37,283 bases of DNA from Bacillus sp. AZ43 (lineage in GTDB: Bacteria; Actinomycetota; Actinomycetes; Mycobacteriales; Geodermatophilaceae), in contig SPQJ01000040.1 of the NCBI GenBank assembly GCA_004570425.1, positions 1-37,283 on the forward strand, given 5' to 3'. Below are positions 9,384-18,543 of this stretch, one piece after another. The first letter of the stretch is position 1. Every line of letters begins with the position of its first letter. The translations under genes and the position numbers were made by a program. The notes beneath the pieces are model-generated. The model was not told where the DNA came from. It worked only from the letters and a program-made list of their open reading frames with translations, and ran no database searches.

Positions 9384-10277
9384 TCAGACGGGGGTCGCCT
9401 CCGCCGGACGGCGGGTCGAGCGGGTGATCGCCCAGCCGAAGACCGCGGCGATCGGGAACATCAGCGTGCCGTAGACGGCGGCCGGGACGGCGAGCTCCAC
9501 GCTGTCGAGCACGCTGATCGCGACCGTGATGGCCAGCGTGCTGTTGTGGATGCCGATCTCGAACGCGCTGGCCACCGCCTGGCGCTGCTCGACACCCAGC
9601 GCCCGCGGGACGAGGAAGCCGAGGCTGAGGCTGAGCACGCAGAACAGCACCGCGGGCACCCCGATGTCGCGCAGGTACTCGCCGATGTTCTCGCGCTCGG
9701 CGAGCATCGTCCCGAGGATCACCAGCGCGAGGACGACGGCCGAGAGGATCCGCACCGGCTTGTCCATGCGGTCGGCGAACGCCGCGTTGCGCGAGCGGAC
9801 CAGCATGCCGATCGCGACCGGGACCAGCACCACCGCGAAGACCTGCACCACCTTGCCGAGCTGCAGGCCCAGCGAGCCGGCGTCCTCCGGCTCGAAGAAG
9901 TCGATGGCCAGGTTGGTGACCAGCGGCAGGGTGACGACGGCGATCAGCGAGTTGACCGCGGTGAGGCTGATGTTGAGCGCGACGTCACCGCGGAAGAGGT
10001 GGCTGAACAGGTTGGCCGTGGTGCCGCCGGGCGAGGCGGCGAGCAGCAGCATGCCGACGGCGAGGAGCGGCGGCAGGTCCAGCGCCAGCACGAGGCCGAA
10101 GCAGACGGCGGGGAGGACGAGCAGCTGCAGCGCGAGCGCGATCACCACGGCCCGCGGCTGCCGGCCGATGCGGACGAAGTCGCCCACGGTCAGCGACAGG
10201 CCCAGCCCGAGCATGACGACGGCGAGGGCGAGCGGGAGGGCGACGCTGGTCAGCGCGGAGTCCATGGGGTGCATCAT
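9384..10277 (-). CDS. Bile acid:sodium symporter family (BASS/SBF) transporter
   Basis: A 297-residue polytopic inner membrane protein with about nine or ten hydrophobic segments and the SBF-family stretch AASPGGTTANLFSHL. This family moves organic anions such as bile acids, pyruvate, pantoate or ketoacids with Na+. The substrate cannot be read from sequence. Several ATG codons occur at the 5' end (10277, 10274, 10265) and none has a good ribosome binding site, so the start may move by up to 4 codons. It is divergent from threonine ammonia-lyase across about 100 bases. A role in export of branched-chain keto acids would fit that neighbour but is speculation. Confidence 0.9.
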   Translation of the reverse strand: MMHPMDSALTSVALPLALAVVMLGLGLSLTVGDFVRIGRQPRAVVIALALQLLVLPAVCFGLVLALDLPPLLAVGMLLLAASPGGTTANLFSHLFRGDVALNISLTAVNSLIAVVTLPLVTNLAIDFFEPEDAGSLGLQLGKVVQVFAVVLVPVAIGMLVRSRNAAFADRMDKPVRILSAVVLALVILGTMLAERENIGEYLRDIGVPAVLFCVLSLSLGFLVPRALGVEQRQAVASAFEIGIHNSTLAITVAISVLDSVELAVPAAVYGTLMFPIAAVFGWAITRSTRRPAEATPV

Positions 10278-10378
10278 GTGGGACTCAGGTCACATTATCG
10301 AGCAGGTGACCGCGTCGTCCCTCGTCGGAGTGGCGGGGCGGCGCTGCCCGCCGTCGGTCCGTCGTCTTGGATGACGGC

Positions 10379-11638
10379 GTGAGCGCACCTCCCACCGACT
10401 TCGCCGCCGAGGTCCGCGACGCCGTCCGCCGGCTGGCCGCCGTGGTCGAGCGGACGCCGCTGCAGCGCAACGCCCGGCTCTCCGGGCTCACCGGCGCCGA
10501 CGTGTGGCTCAAGCGCGAGGACCTGCAGGTGGGCCGGTCGTACAAGATCCGCGGCGCCTACAACACGATCAGCCAGCTCTCCCCCGACGCCCGGACCGCC
10601 GGGGTGGTCTGCGCGAGCGCCGGCAACCACGGGCAGGGCGTGGCCTACGCCTGCCGGGCGCTGCAGGTGCGCGGGCAGGTGTACGTGCCCGGCACCACGC
10701 CGCGGCAGAAGCGCGAGCGGATCGCGGCGCTCGGCGGCGACATGGTGGAGCTGGTCGTCGTCGGCGACTCCTACGACGAGGCCGCGGCCGCGGCGTCGGT
10801 GCGCGCGGCGACCACCGGCGCGACGCTGGTGCCGGCGTTCGACGCGCTGTCCACCGTGATCGGCCAGGCGACGGTCGCCGCCGAGATCCTCGAACAGCTG
10901 CCCGGGCCGCCGGACGTCGTCGTCCTCCCGGTCGGGGGCGGCGGGCTGCTGGCCGGCTGCGCGACGTGGCTGCGGCAGCACTCCCCCGGCACCCGGCTGG
11001 TCGGCGTCGAGCCGGCCGGCGCCGCGAACATGGCCGCGGCCCTGGCCGCCGGCGAGCCGGTGGAGCTGGCCGAGATCGACACGTTCGTCGACGGCGCCGC
11101 CGTGCGGAAGGCCGGTGCGGTGACGTTCCCGCTGGTGCGCGACTCGGGTGCCGAGCTGGTCGCGGTGCCCGAGGGGCAGATCTGCACCGAGATGCTCGAC
11201 CTGTACCAGGCCGACGGGGTGATCGCCGAGCCCGCGGGGGCGCTGGCGCCGGCCGCGCTGAGCGGCGGGGTGGTGACCGTGCGGCCCGGGCAGACCGTCG
11301 TCGCGCTGCTGTCCGGCGGCAACAACGACGTGAGCCGGTACGCCGAGGTGGTCGAGCGGTCGCTGGTGCACCGCGGGCTCAAGCACTACTTCCTCGTCGA
11401 GTTCCCCCAGGAGCCCGGCGCGCTGCGACGGTTCCTCGACGAGGTGCTCGGCCCGGACGACGACATCGTGCTGTTCGAGTACGTGAAGCGGGACAACCGG
11501 GAGACCGGCGCCGCGCTGACCGGCATCGAGCTGGGCTCGGCCGACGGCCTGGCCGGCCTGCTCGAGCGGATCGAGGCCAGTCCGCTGCGCATCCAGCACG
11601 TCGCCCCGGGGACGACGGCCTACCGCTTCCTGGTCTAG
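10379..11638 (+). CDS. ilvA: Threonine ammonia-lyase, biosynthetic type with C-terminal regulatory domain
   Basis: Catalyses PLP-dependent deamination of L-threonine to 2-oxobutyrate, the first step to isoleucine. From the chosen GTG the product has 419 residues. The PLP lysine is Lys56 in SYKIRGAYN, followed by SAGNHGQGVA and the glycine-rich phosphate-binding loop GGGGLLAG. A single ACT-like regulatory domain runs from about 330 (LKHYFLVEFPQEPGAL) to the end, as in the shorter Bacillus/Corynebacterium-type IlvA. This part usually senses isoleucine or valine. A TTG four codons upstream (10367) is possible; no strong Shine-Dalgarno supports either start. No attenuator or T-box was seen upstream. 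A degradative enzyme without isoleucine control is less likely given the C-terminal domain. Confidence 0.93.
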   Translation: MSAPPTDFAAEVRDAVRRLAAVVERTPLQRNARLSGLTGADVWLKREDLQVGRSYKIRGAYNTISQLSPDARTAGVVCASAGNHGQGVAYACRALQVRGQVYVPGTTPRQKRERIAALGGDMVELVVVGDSYDEAAAAASVRAATTGATLVPAFDALSTVIGQATVAAEILEQLPGPPDVVVLPVGGGGLLAGCATWLRQHSPGTRLVGVEPAGAANMAAALAAGEPVELAEIDTFVDGAAVRKAGAVTFPLVRDSGAELVAVPEGQICTEMLDLYQADGVIAEPAGALAPAALSGGVVTVRPGQTVVALLSGGNNDVSRYAEVVERSLVHRGLKHYFLVEFPQEPGALRRFLDEVLGPDDDIVLFEYVKRDNRETGAALTGIELGSADGLAGLLERIEASPLRIQHVAPGTTAYRFLV

Positions 11639-11743
11639 GAGCGCACGCTGGGGCAGGTGGGACCGGTGAACGTGTCGGACTTCGGGTCACACGTAACGGC
11701 GCCCTAGCTTTCGAGCCCTCGTCGTCTCGTCCGAGGGAGTCCC

Positions 11744-12988
11744 GTGAACGCTCGCTCCATCGTCCTGGCGGTCGCCTGGCTCGTGGCGCTGCTGTTCGTG
11801 ATCGGTGGCGTCGCCGCTGACGGCCTCGGCGGTGGGCTGGTCATGGCCGGGGTGGCGGCGCTGCTCCTCGGGGCGGGCGCGGCGATCGCGGGGCAGGCGC
11901 GCTGGGCACGCATCGCCAGCCGCCGGGTCGCCGCGATCGTGGCGGCCGCCGGCGTGGTCGCGGTCCTGGCCGGCGGCGCGATGGTGGGCCCCACGGCACC
12001 CGCTGCCTCCGAGACCGGGTCCACCCCTGCTCCGACCACGGCTTCGGCGAGCCGCACACCCAGCGGGGAGGAGCGCGAGGCGGCGCTCGCCGAGGCGGAG
12101 ACCGCCGAGGCCCGGCTCGCCGAGGCTGCACTGGCCGGCGCACTGACCGATGCCGATGCGGCGGCAGCCGTCGAGGGCGCGGGCCGCACGACGGCGTTGG
12201 CCGCGCTCGCCGCCGTCGAGGTGAAGGGCCGGGCGCCCCGCACCGGCTACGACCGCGATCTCTTCGGGTCCGGCTGGGTGGACACCGACCGGAACGGCTG
12301 CGACACCCGCAACGACATCCTCGCCCGCGACCTGACCGACGAGACGTTCAAGCCGGGCACCCGCGACTGCGTCGTCCTCACGGGGAACCTGGCCGACCCC
12401 TACTCGGGCCACGGCATCGCGTTCCAGCGCGGGCAGGGCACCAGCGACGACGTGCAGATCGACCACGTCGTCGCGCTGTCCGACGCCTGGCAGAAGGGCG
12501 CGCAGCAGCTCGACGTCGCGCGGCGGACGGCGTTCGCCAACGACCCCCTGAACCTGCTCGCCGTCGACGGGCCGCTCAACATGCAGAAGGGCGACGGCGA
12601 CGCGGCGACCTGGCTGCCGCCGAACCGCGCCTACCGATGCGACTACGTCGCTCGCCAGGTAGCCGTGAAGGTGAGCTACGAGCTCTGGATGACGCAGGCG
12701 GAGAAGAACGCCATCGCGACGATCCTCAGCGCGTGCCCGGACCAGCCCCTGCCCGGCGGTGTCGTCGCGGTGCTCCCGGAGCCCGCCCCTGCTCCCGCAC
12801 CGGCTCCGGCTCCGAAGCCCGCACCCGCACCGGCTCCGGCCCCGGCCCCGGCTCCCGCGCCGGCCCCGGCCCCCTACTACAAGAACTGCACCGCAGCCCG
12901 GGACGCGGGCGCTGCACCCGTCCGGCTCGGTGACCCCGGGTACGGCACCCACCTCGACCGCGACGGCGACGGCATCGGCTGCGAGTAG
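11744..12988 (+). CDS. Membrane-anchored HNH (DUF1524-type) nuclease with C-terminal excalibur domain
   Basis: A 414-residue protein. Three hydrophobic segments lie near the N-terminus (about 5-26, 30-50, 62-82), followed by an Ala/Glu-rich stalk. The nuclease domain is at about 165-335: GYDRDLFG, the metal-binding QIDHVVAL with His241, and NDPLNLLAVDGPLN. A Pro-Ala repeat linker at 346-377 leads to an excalibur domain, YYKNC to the calcium-loop-like DRDGDGIGCE at the C-terminus. In actinobacteria such DUF1524-excalibur proteins are secreted or surface nucleases, perhaps for DNA scavenging. GGGAG 4 bases before the GTG supports the start. The extracellular location is inferred from the helices and the domain type. 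Confidence 0.9.
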   Translation: MNARSIVLAVAWLVALLFVIGGVAADGLGGGLVMAGVAALLLGAGAAIAGQARWARIASRRVAAIVAAAGVVAVLAGGAMVGPTAPAASETGSTPAPTTASASRTPSGEEREAALAEAETAEARLAEAALAGALTDADAAAAVEGAGRTTALAALAAVEVKGRAPRTGYDRDLFGSGWVDTDRNGCDTRNDILARDLTDETFKPGTRDCVVLTGNLADPYSGHGIAFQRGQGTSDDVQIDHVVALSDAWQKGAQQLDVARRTAFANDPLNLLAVDGPLNMQKGDGDAATWLPPNRAYRCDYVARQVAVKVSYELWMTQAEKNAIATILSACPDQPLPGGVVAVLPEPAPAPAPAPAPKPAPAPAPAPAPAPAPAPAPYYKNCTAARDAGAAPVRLGDPGYGTHLDRDGDGIGCE

Positions 12989-12989
12989 C

Positions 12990-13685
12990 TCAGAGCCAGA
13001 CGGGCGGTGGCGGGACGTCGCCGCGCAGGCCCTCGACGCGTCCGCGGGTGAGCCAGGCGACGACCGCGGCGACCGGTCCCTCCACCGGCTGCCCGCTCCC
13101 CCACGTCCGGTCCACGTCGGTCGCGACGACGGTGACCCCCAGGTCCTGGTCGCGGGACCCGAACAGCGCCAGGACGTCGTCGACCAGCGCGGCGGCGAGG
13201 TCGCGCGGGAGGTCGGCGAAATCGAGCCCGGCGCGCAGGTCGGTGCCATGCACCCAGAGCTCCTTGGCGCGCATCCACGGCACGAGGGACGCGACCACGA
13301 GGGCGCCCTGGCCGTTGCGCACGGTGGCCTGCCACGCCTCGGCCGGCATCTCCTCGATCGCCGTGGCGAGCCGGCCGGCGGCCGCGGCGAGGTCGGCGCG
13401 CAGCTGCGCCGGCTCCAGGGCCGCGGTCGTCTCGATGTCGGCGTCGCGGACCGCGCGCGAGGGGTACATCGGCGTCTCGGCACCGGTGCGCGCCCAGGTG
13501 AGCAGGTTGACCAGGGCGTCGGCGTTGCGGGCCACGTGCGCGACGACGTGCGCGCGGCTCCAGCCCGGGAGCGCGGAGGGCGCCGCCAGCTCGTCGTCGG
13601 TCAGCCGGTCGACGGCGTCGGCGACGGCTCGCTCGCCGTCGGCCCACCAGCGGCGGGCGTGGTCGTGCGGAGGGGTGTCGGGCAC
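12990..13685 (-). CDS. Maleylpyruvate isomerase family mycothiol-dependent enzyme (DinB-like)
   Basis: A 231-residue soluble protein of the actinobacterial DinB/MDMPI superfamily. The N-terminal four-helix-bundle signature is LPGWSRAHVVAHVARNADAL, with a candidate metal-binding His, and a second His occurs in WMRAKELWVHGTDL. Related enzymes bind a divalent metal and use mycothiol as thiol. The reaction of this member is unknown. The start is the GTG at 13685; the binding site is poor. It converges with the HNH-excalibur gene, stops 1 base apart, and lies just downstream of the response regulator gene on the same strand (16-base gap), so read-through from that operon is possible. Confidence 0.85.
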   Translation of the reverse strand: MPDTPPHDHARRWWADGERAVADAVDRLTDDELAAPSALPGWSRAHVVAHVARNADALVNLLTWARTGAETPMYPSRAVRDADIETTAALEPAQLRADLAAAAGRLATAIEEMPAEAWQATVRNGQGALVVASLVPWMRAKELWVHGTDLRAGLDFADLPRDLAAALVDDVLALFGSRDQDLGVTVVATDVDRTWGSGQPVEGPVAAVVAWLTRGRVEGLRGDVPPPPVWL

Positions 13686-13701
13686 CCACCGAACCTAGCG
13701 G

Positions 13702-14349
13702 TCACGCGGTCATGAAGCCGCTCTCGTAGGCCGCGATCACCGCCTGGGTGCGGTCCCGCGCGCCCAGCTTGAGCAGCACGCTGCTGACGTGCGTCTTCAC
13801 CGTCTCGCGGCTGAGGAAGAGCTCGGTGGCGATCTCGGCGTTGGACAGCCCGCCGGCGACCAGCCGGAGGACGTCGGCCTCCCGGCCGGTCAGCGCCGGG
13901 AGGGCCGCGGGGCCGCGGGCCCGCGACGGCGCGTGCGCCGCGATCAGCCGGCGGGTCAGGTCCGGCAGCACGAGGGAGGTCCCGCGCGCGACGACCCGGA
14001 TCGCGTCGACCAGCTCGTCGGGATCCGACCGCTTCAGCGCGAAGCCGCTCGCCCCGGCCTGCAGCGACCGGAACAGGTAGTCGTCGTCCTCGAAGGTCGT
14101 CAGCACCAGCACCCGCGGCCGCTGCGGGTCGCGGGCGACCAGCTCCCGGGTCGCGGTGATGCCGTCCATGTCGGGCATCCGGACGTCCATGAGGACGACG
14201 TCCGGGTCGGTCGCGGCGGCGACGTCCAGCGCCTCGCGGCCGGTGCCGGCGTCACCCACGACGGTCAGGTCGGGCTCGCTCTCCAGGATCACCCGCAGCC
14301 CGGAGCGGACCAGGACGTCGTCGTCCACGAGCAGGAGTCGCAGGCTCAT
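13702..14349 (-). CDS. NarL/LuxR-type response regulator
   Basis: A 215-residue regulator: a receiver domain (LLLVDDD at 5-11, phospho-acceptor Asp55 in [10 protein letters not shown], conserved Lys in GFALKR) and a C-terminal LuxR helix-turn-helix ([22 protein letters not shown], then SRETVKTHV). The ATG at 14349 overlaps the kinase stop as ATGA, so translation is coupled to the kinase. A 10-codon upstream extension would lie inside the kinase gene and is not used. The regulator probably controls the divergent ABC exporter genes; this is inferred from gene order. Confidence 0.95.
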   Translation of the reverse strand: MSLRLLLVDDDVLVRSGLRVILESEPDLTVVGDAGTGREALDVAAATDPDVVLMDVRMPDMDGITATRELVARDPQRPRVLVLTTFEDDDYLFRSLQAGASGFALKRSDPDELVDAIRVVARGTSLVLPDLTRRLIAAHAPSRARGPAALPALTGREADVLRLVAGGLSNAEIATELFLSRETVKTHVSSVLLKLGARDRTQAVIAAYESGFMTA

Positions 14350-15620
14350 GCGGCGCCCGACAGCGGCAGCGTCACGCACAGCTCGAAGCCGCCGGACGGC
14401 GTCGGCTCGGCGCTGAGGGTGCCTCCCGCGGCGGCCGTCCGCTCGCGCAGCCCGGCCAGTCCGCGGCCTCCGCCGGGGCCGGGGCGGCTGTCCGTCTGCG
14501 GCGCGCGCTCGTTGCAGACGCGGGTGACCAGGGTGTCGCCGCTCCGGACCACCTGGGCGACGGTCAGCGGGGTGCCCGCGTGCCGCAGCACGTTCGTCGT
14601 CCCCTCCTGGACCACGCGGTAGGCCAGCTCCTGCACGCCGGGGGGCACGTCCTCGACGTCGCCGTCGACGACCAGGGCGACCGGGAGACCGCCGTCCCGG
14701 AGTCCCGCGAGGAGGCCGTCGAGGTCGGCGAGCGACGGCGCGGCGAACGGCGCGGGGTCACGGCCGCCGTCCTCGGCGCGCAGCACCGTGAGCACCCGGT
14801 CGAGCTCGGCGAGTGCGGTGCGGGTGTTGGTCTCGATGTGCTCCAGGGCCTGGCGGGCGAAGTCGGGCTGCAGCGGCCGGTCGTCCGGCGGCGTGAGGGT
14901 GCGGCGGGCGGCGGTGGCCTGCAGCAGGCTGGCGGTCAGTGCGTGCCCGATGGTGTCGTGCAGGTCGCGGGCCAGCTTGTTGCGGTCGGCGAGCCGCCGG
15001 GTGCTCTGCTGCAACGCGGCGATGGCCTGCTCGGGTGCGGTGCCCAGCAGCCGGGGTGCCACGGAGGCGGCCAGCCGCACGAGCAGGTCGAGCACCGCCA
15101 GGGTGAGGACGACGACCGCGACCATGAACGCCAGCAGCGGCAGCGCGGTGAGCGCGTTCCAGTCGGCGCCCCAACCGAGGTAGGCGAACCCGAGGCCGCC
15201 GAAGAACAGCGTGGCGAGCGTGGCCGCGCCCATCAGCACCCGCGCGCCGAGCCAGCCCAGCGCCCGCCAGGTTCCGGTCGACATCACCAGCCGCCGGAGC
15301 TTGCGGATGATCCCCGGCTGGTCGAGGACCCGCTCGCCGGCGGGGACGTCGACGGCGAGGAGCGTGCGGACGAGCCGCCGTTCGACGCCGGCGAAGCCCC
15401 GAGTGGTCGCGAGCACCAGCAGGATGAGCAGCACGCCGACGCCGTAGACCAGCGCGATCACGGATCCGAACAGCCCGAAGAACAGCGCGAGGTAGAGGGC
15501 GCCGAACGGCAGGCTCGCCAGCGCGTACAGGGCGCGGCCGGGCCAGCCGGGGCGCGCGACGGCGAGCAGCTCGCGCACCCGAGCAGCGATCTCGGGGGCC
15601 GAGCTCGGAAAGGTCGTCAC
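14346..15620 (-). CDS. DesK/LiaS-like membrane histidine kinase
   Basis: A 424-residue sensor kinase. The N-terminal part (about 25-190) has two pairs of membrane helices and matches the actinobacterial putative sensor domain. HisKA_3 follows with phospho-acceptor His221 in [13 protein letters not shown], then a GHKL ATPase with the N box [10 protein letters not shown] (Asn343) and a G box [14 protein letters not shown]. The start is the GTG at 15620 with AGGA 7 bases before it; the frame is open far upstream but only as the antisense of the ABC gene. The kinase is coupled to its response regulator and divergent from an ABC ATPase/permease pair. Such pairs commonly sense membrane or antibiotic stress; the signal here is not known. 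Confidence 0.93.
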   Translation of the reverse strand: MTTFPSSAPEIAARVRELLAVARPGWPGRALYALASLPFGALYLALFFGLFGSVIALVYGVGVLLILLVLATTRGFAGVERRLVRTLLAVDVPAGERVLDQPGIIRKLRRLVMSTGTWRALGWLGARVLMGAATLATLFFGGLGFAYLGWGADWNALTALPLLAFMVAVVVLTLAVLDLLVRLAASVAPRLLGTAPEQAIAALQQSTRRLADRNKLARDLHDTIGHALTASLLQATAARRTLTPPDDRPLQPDFARQALEHIETNTRTALAELDRVLTVLRAEDGGRDPAPFAAPSLADLDGLLAGLRDGGLPVALVVDGDVEDVPPGVQELAYRVVQEGTTNVLRHAGTPLTVAQVVRSGDTLVTRVCNERAPQTDSRPGPGGGRGLAGLRERTAAAGGTLSAEPTPSGGFELCVTLPLSGAA

Positions 15621-15782
15621 GGGTCGATCCTGGCCGAGCGCCGCGGGTGGCGATTCCCCCGCGGGGGCGCTGTCGCCCTCCCCCGCGCGGGGGACCCAGG
15701 TCGGCGCTGCGGGGTGATCCGCACGGACCCCCTGGCCCGACAGGCTGCCGGTCATGACTCCATCCCCCTCCCGGTGGCCCGC

Positions 15783-16706
15783 ATGATCCAGGTGCGCGGG
15801 CTGACGAAGCAGTACGGCGCGGTGCGCGCCGTCGACGACCTGACCTTCGACGTCGAGCCGGGCAAGGTGACCGGCTTCCTCGGCCCGAACGGTGCGGGCA
15901 AGTCCACCACGATGCGGATGATCCTCGGCCTCGACCGGCCGACCGCCGGCAGCGCGACCATCGGCGGGCGCCAGTTCGCCACGCTGGGCGAGCCGCTGTG
16001 GGTAGCCGGCGCCCTGCTCGACGCGCAGGCGACGCACCCCGGCCGGAGCGGTCGCGACCACCTCCGGGTGGCCGCGCGCACGCACGGCCTCCCGCTGCGG
16101 CGTGTGGACGAGGTGATCGACCAGGTGGGCCTCGGTCCGGCGGCGAAGCGCCGGGTCAAGGGCTACTCGCTGGGCATGCGCCAGCGGCTGGGCATCGCGT
16201 CCGCGCTGCTCGGCGACCCGGCCGTGCTGCTCTTCGACGAGCCGATGAACGGCCTCGACCTCGACGGCGTGCGGTGGGTCCGGCGCCTCGTGCGCGGGCT
16301 GGCCGACGAGGGCCGCACGGTGCTGCTGTCCAGCCACCTGATGAGCGAGATGGAGCAGACCGCCGACCACCTGGTGATCATCGGCCGCGGGCGGCTGATC
16401 GCCGACGCCTCGATCGACGAGGTCATGCGCGGCGAGGGCGCCGGCCGCAAGGTGCGCGTGCGGACGCCGGCGACCGACCAGCTCGCCGGTGCGCTGCTGC
16501 GCCGCGGCGCACTGGTGCACCCCAGCGGCGACGGCGAGCTACTGGTCGAGGGCGTGACCGCGGAGACCGTCGGCGACGTGGCGCTCGAGGAGGCCGTGGC
16601 GGTGCACCGGCTGGCCGAGGAGCACTCCTCGCTCGAGCAGGTCTACCTCGACCTCACCGGTGACAGCGTCCAGTACCGGGTCTCCGAGCTGGCGGCCCCG
16701 CGATGA
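15783..16706 (+). CDS. ABC transporter ATP-binding protein
   Basis: A 307-residue ABC ATPase of the DrrA/BcrA-like export type. Walker A GPNGAGKST is at 34-42, the signature YSLGMRQRLGIASALL follows, then Walker B VLLFDEP and the His switch LLSSHLMSE. A C-terminal extension of about 85 residues is usual for this group. The ATG at 15783 gives the normal MIQVRGLTKQYG start; a GTG three codons upstream is possible, and neither has a clear binding site, so a leaderless mRNA is conceivable. The stop overlaps the next start as ATGA. With the permease it forms an exporter, likely controlled by the divergent two-component system. Confidence 0.95.
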   Translation: MIQVRGLTKQYGAVRAVDDLTFDVEPGKVTGFLGPNGAGKSTTMRMILGLDRPTAGSATIGGRQFATLGEPLWVAGALLDAQATHPGRSGRDHLRVAARTHGLPLRRVDEVIDQVGLGPAAKRRVKGYSLGMRQRLGIASALLGDPAVLLFDEPMNGLDLDGVRWVRRLVRGLADEGRTVLLSSHLMSEMEQTADHLVIIGRGRLIADASIDEVMRGEGAGRKVRVRTPATDQLAGALLRRGALVHPSGDGELLVEGVTAETVGDVALEEAVAVHRLAEEHSSLEQVYLDLTGDSVQYRVSELAAPR

Positions 16707-17485
16707 CCGCCGTCACCCTTCCCCAGCCGGGCACGGCCGCCGTCGTCACGCGCGCGGCGTCCGCCGAGTGGCTGCGGCTGCGCACGGTGCGCTCGACGTG
16801 GTGGTGCCTGCTCGCCGCGGCCGCCGCGGTCGTCGGCATCGGGGCACCGACCGCCGTCGACGAGGCCTCCATGGCCGAGGCCCTCGGTTGGCCGCCCGCG
16901 GCCGCGACGCTGGCCGGCGAGTACGGGGTGCTGGTCGGGCAGTTCGCGCTGCTGGTGCTGGCGTTGCTCGCCGTCACGCAGGAGTACGCGAGCGGGTCGA
17001 TCGGCCCGACGCTGCAGTGGACGCCGCGGCGCGGGGTGCTGCTGGCCGCGCGGGTGGCCGTGCCGGTCCTCGTCGCTGTAGCCGCCGCGGTGGTCCTGGC
17101 CCTGGTCGCGGACGTCGCCGCGTGGCTGATCGCACCGGAGCTCGCGCTGGAGTTCTCCGAGGTCGCCGGCAGCCTGGGCCGGATCGCCGTGGTGGTCGCC
17201 GCGGGGAGCGTGCTCGCGGTCGGCGCCGGACTGCTGCTGCGCAGCACCGCCGGAGCGCTGGCCGCCGTGTTCCTGCTGCAGCTCGTGCTGCCGTTCCTGC
17301 TGCCGGTCTTCGGCGTGCAGTGGATGGCCGACCTCGGCGAGCTGATGCCCGGATCGGGTGCCATCTGGACGCTGCTCGGGGAGCCGGAGATGACGGCCGG
17401 CCAGGCCACGGCGTTGCTGGTCGGCTGGTCCGCCGCGGCGCTGGCGGCGGGCGGCTGGCGGCTGCTCCGCCGCGACGCCGGCTAG
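16703..17485 (+). CDS. ABC-2 type transporter permease
   Basis: A 260-residue membrane protein with about six hydrophobic segments (near 32-50, 72-95, 112-138, 158-180, 188-212, 230-250), the size and layout of an ABC-2 permease. The motif ALLAVTQEYASGSIGPTL after the second helix is typical of the family. It overlaps the ATPase gene by ATGA, so the two are made together as an exporter. The cargo (antibiotic, lipid or peptide) cannot be read. It converges with the dehydrogenase gene, stops 4 bases apart. Confidence 0.9.
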   Translation: MTAVTLPQPGTAAVVTRAASAEWLRLRTVRSTWWCLLAAAAAVVGIGAPTAVDEASMAEALGWPPAAATLAGEYGVLVGQFALLVLALLAVTQEYASGSIGPTLQWTPRRGVLLAARVAVPVLVAVAAAVVLALVADVAAWLIAPELALEFSEVAGSLGRIAVVVAAGSVLAVGAGLLLRSTAGALAAVFLLQLVLPFLLPVFGVQWMADLGELMPGSGAIWTLLGEPEMTAGQATALLVGWSAAALAAGGWRLLRRDAG

Positions 17486-17489
17486 GTCG

Positions 17490-18443
17490 TCACGGGGTGA
17501 GGACGCGGACGGGGCTGCCCCTGACCCAGGCAGCCACGTCCTCGACCGCCTCGCCGTAGAACACCTCGTAGGTGCCGCGGGTGACGTAGCCGAGATGCGG
17601 GGTGAGCACCGTGCGCGGCGCCGTCCGCAGCGGGTGGTCGACCGGCAGCGGCTCCCGGTCGAAGACGTCGAGGCCGGCGCCGCCGATCCGGTCCTCGTGG
17701 AGGGCGTCGAGGAGAGCCTGCTGGTCGACGATCGGCCCGCGGCTGGTGTTGATGAGCACCGCGGTGTGCTTCATCAGGGCGAGGTCGTCGGCGCCGATGA
17801 GGCCGCGGGTGCGCTTGGACAGCAGCAGGTGGACGGTGACGACGTCGGAGGTGGCGAACAGCTCGTCGCGCTCCACCCGGCGCACCCCGACCTCCGCGGC
17901 GCGCTCGTCGGTCAGGTTCTCGCTCCAGGCGACGACGTCCATCTCGAAGGCCTGCCCGATCCGGGCGACCGCGCTGCCGAGCCGGCCGAGGCCGACGATC
18001 CCGAGCCGGGCGCCGTGCAGGTCGGTGCCGACGGTCTGCTGCCAGCCGCCGGCGCGGACCGCGGCGTCCTCCTGCGGGATGTGCCGCAGCGTGGCGAGGA
18101 TCAGGCCCCAGGCGAGCTCCACCGTGGCCGAGGAACCGGAGGCCGTGCCGCAGACGGTGATGCCGCGTTCGTTCGCGAAGTCGATGTCGATCGACTTGTT
18201 GCGCATGCCGGTCGTCACCAGCAGCGCCAGGTTGGGCAGCCGCTCGAGCAGGGTGCGGCGGAACGGGGTGCGCTCGCGCATCGCGACGACGACGTCGAAG
18301 TCGCGCAGCCGCTCGGCGACGGCGTCCTCGTCGGCGAGATGGTCGTGGAACTCGACTACCTCGACCGGCTCGGGCACGCGCGACCAGTCGCAGAAGTCGG
18401 CGGCGACGGACTGGTAGTCGTCGAGGACGGCGATCCGATGCAT
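17490..18443 (-). CDS. D-isomer specific 2-hydroxyacid dehydrogenase
   Basis: A 317-residue NAD(P)-dependent oxidoreductase of the 2-hydroxyacid dehydrogenase family, which interconverts 2-keto acids and D-2-hydroxy acids. The Rossmann loop is GLGRLG at 151-156. The catalytic set is complete: Arg235 in NTSRGPIVD, Glu264 in FDREPLP and His283 in TPHLGY. The residue after the second strand is not acidic (AWSENL), so cofactor choice is uncertain. Closest in look to the phosphoglycerate dehydrogenase-like group, but without an ACT domain, so a serine-pathway SerA is unlikely. The ATG at 18443 is the natural start. Confidence 0.92.
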   Translation of the reverse strand: MHRIAVLDDYQSVAADFCDWSRVPEPVEVVEFHDHLADEDAVAERLRDFDVVVAMRERTPFRRTLLERLPNLALLVTTGMRNKSIDIDFANERGITVCGTASGSSATVELAWGLILATLRHIPQEDAAVRAGGWQQTVGTDLHGARLGIVGLGRLGSAVARIGQAFEMDVVAWSENLTDERAAEVGVRRVERDELFATSDVVTVHLLLSKRTRGLIGADDLALMKHTAVLINTSRGPIVDQQALLDALHEDRIGGAGLDVFDREPLPVDHPLRTAPRTVLTPHLGYVTRGTYEVFYGEAVEDVAAWVRGSPVRVLTP

Positions 18444-18491
18444 GCCAATGGTCTACACCGAGAGAGCAACGACGACCGGTCGATGACGCAC

Positions 18492-18526
18492 GACGCCCCG
18501 TTCCGGGTCTACCGGAGCGGGGCGTC
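18492..18526 (-). terminator. Strong hairpin after the MmpS-like gene
   Basis: GACGCCCCGTTCCGG and CCGGAGCGGGGCGTC form a 15-bp stem (one G-T pair) with a 5-base loop. It lies 18 bases beyond the stop of the 18544-19044 gene in the direction of transcription. There is no T run, as is common in GC-rich actinobacteria. A terminator or a boundary hairpin before the dehydrogenase gene is the likely role. Confidence 0.65.
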
Positions 18527-18543
18527 GATGCGGGTTATCGAGT

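Noticed and set aside
10278-10378. Riboswitch, T-box or attenuator before threonine ammonia-lyase
   Set aside because: The region is about 100 bases with no leader peptide, Ile codon run or terminator/antiterminator pair.
12769-12868. Tandem Pro-Ala codon repeat
   Set aside because: It is an in-frame protein linker between two domains, not a regulatory repeat or CRISPR-like array.
14580-15782. Long open frame antisense to the kinase and upstream of the ABC ATPase
   Set aside because: Low-complexity Arg/Gly/Gln-rich translation typical of antisense frames in GC-rich DNA. The conserved ABC protein starts at 15783.
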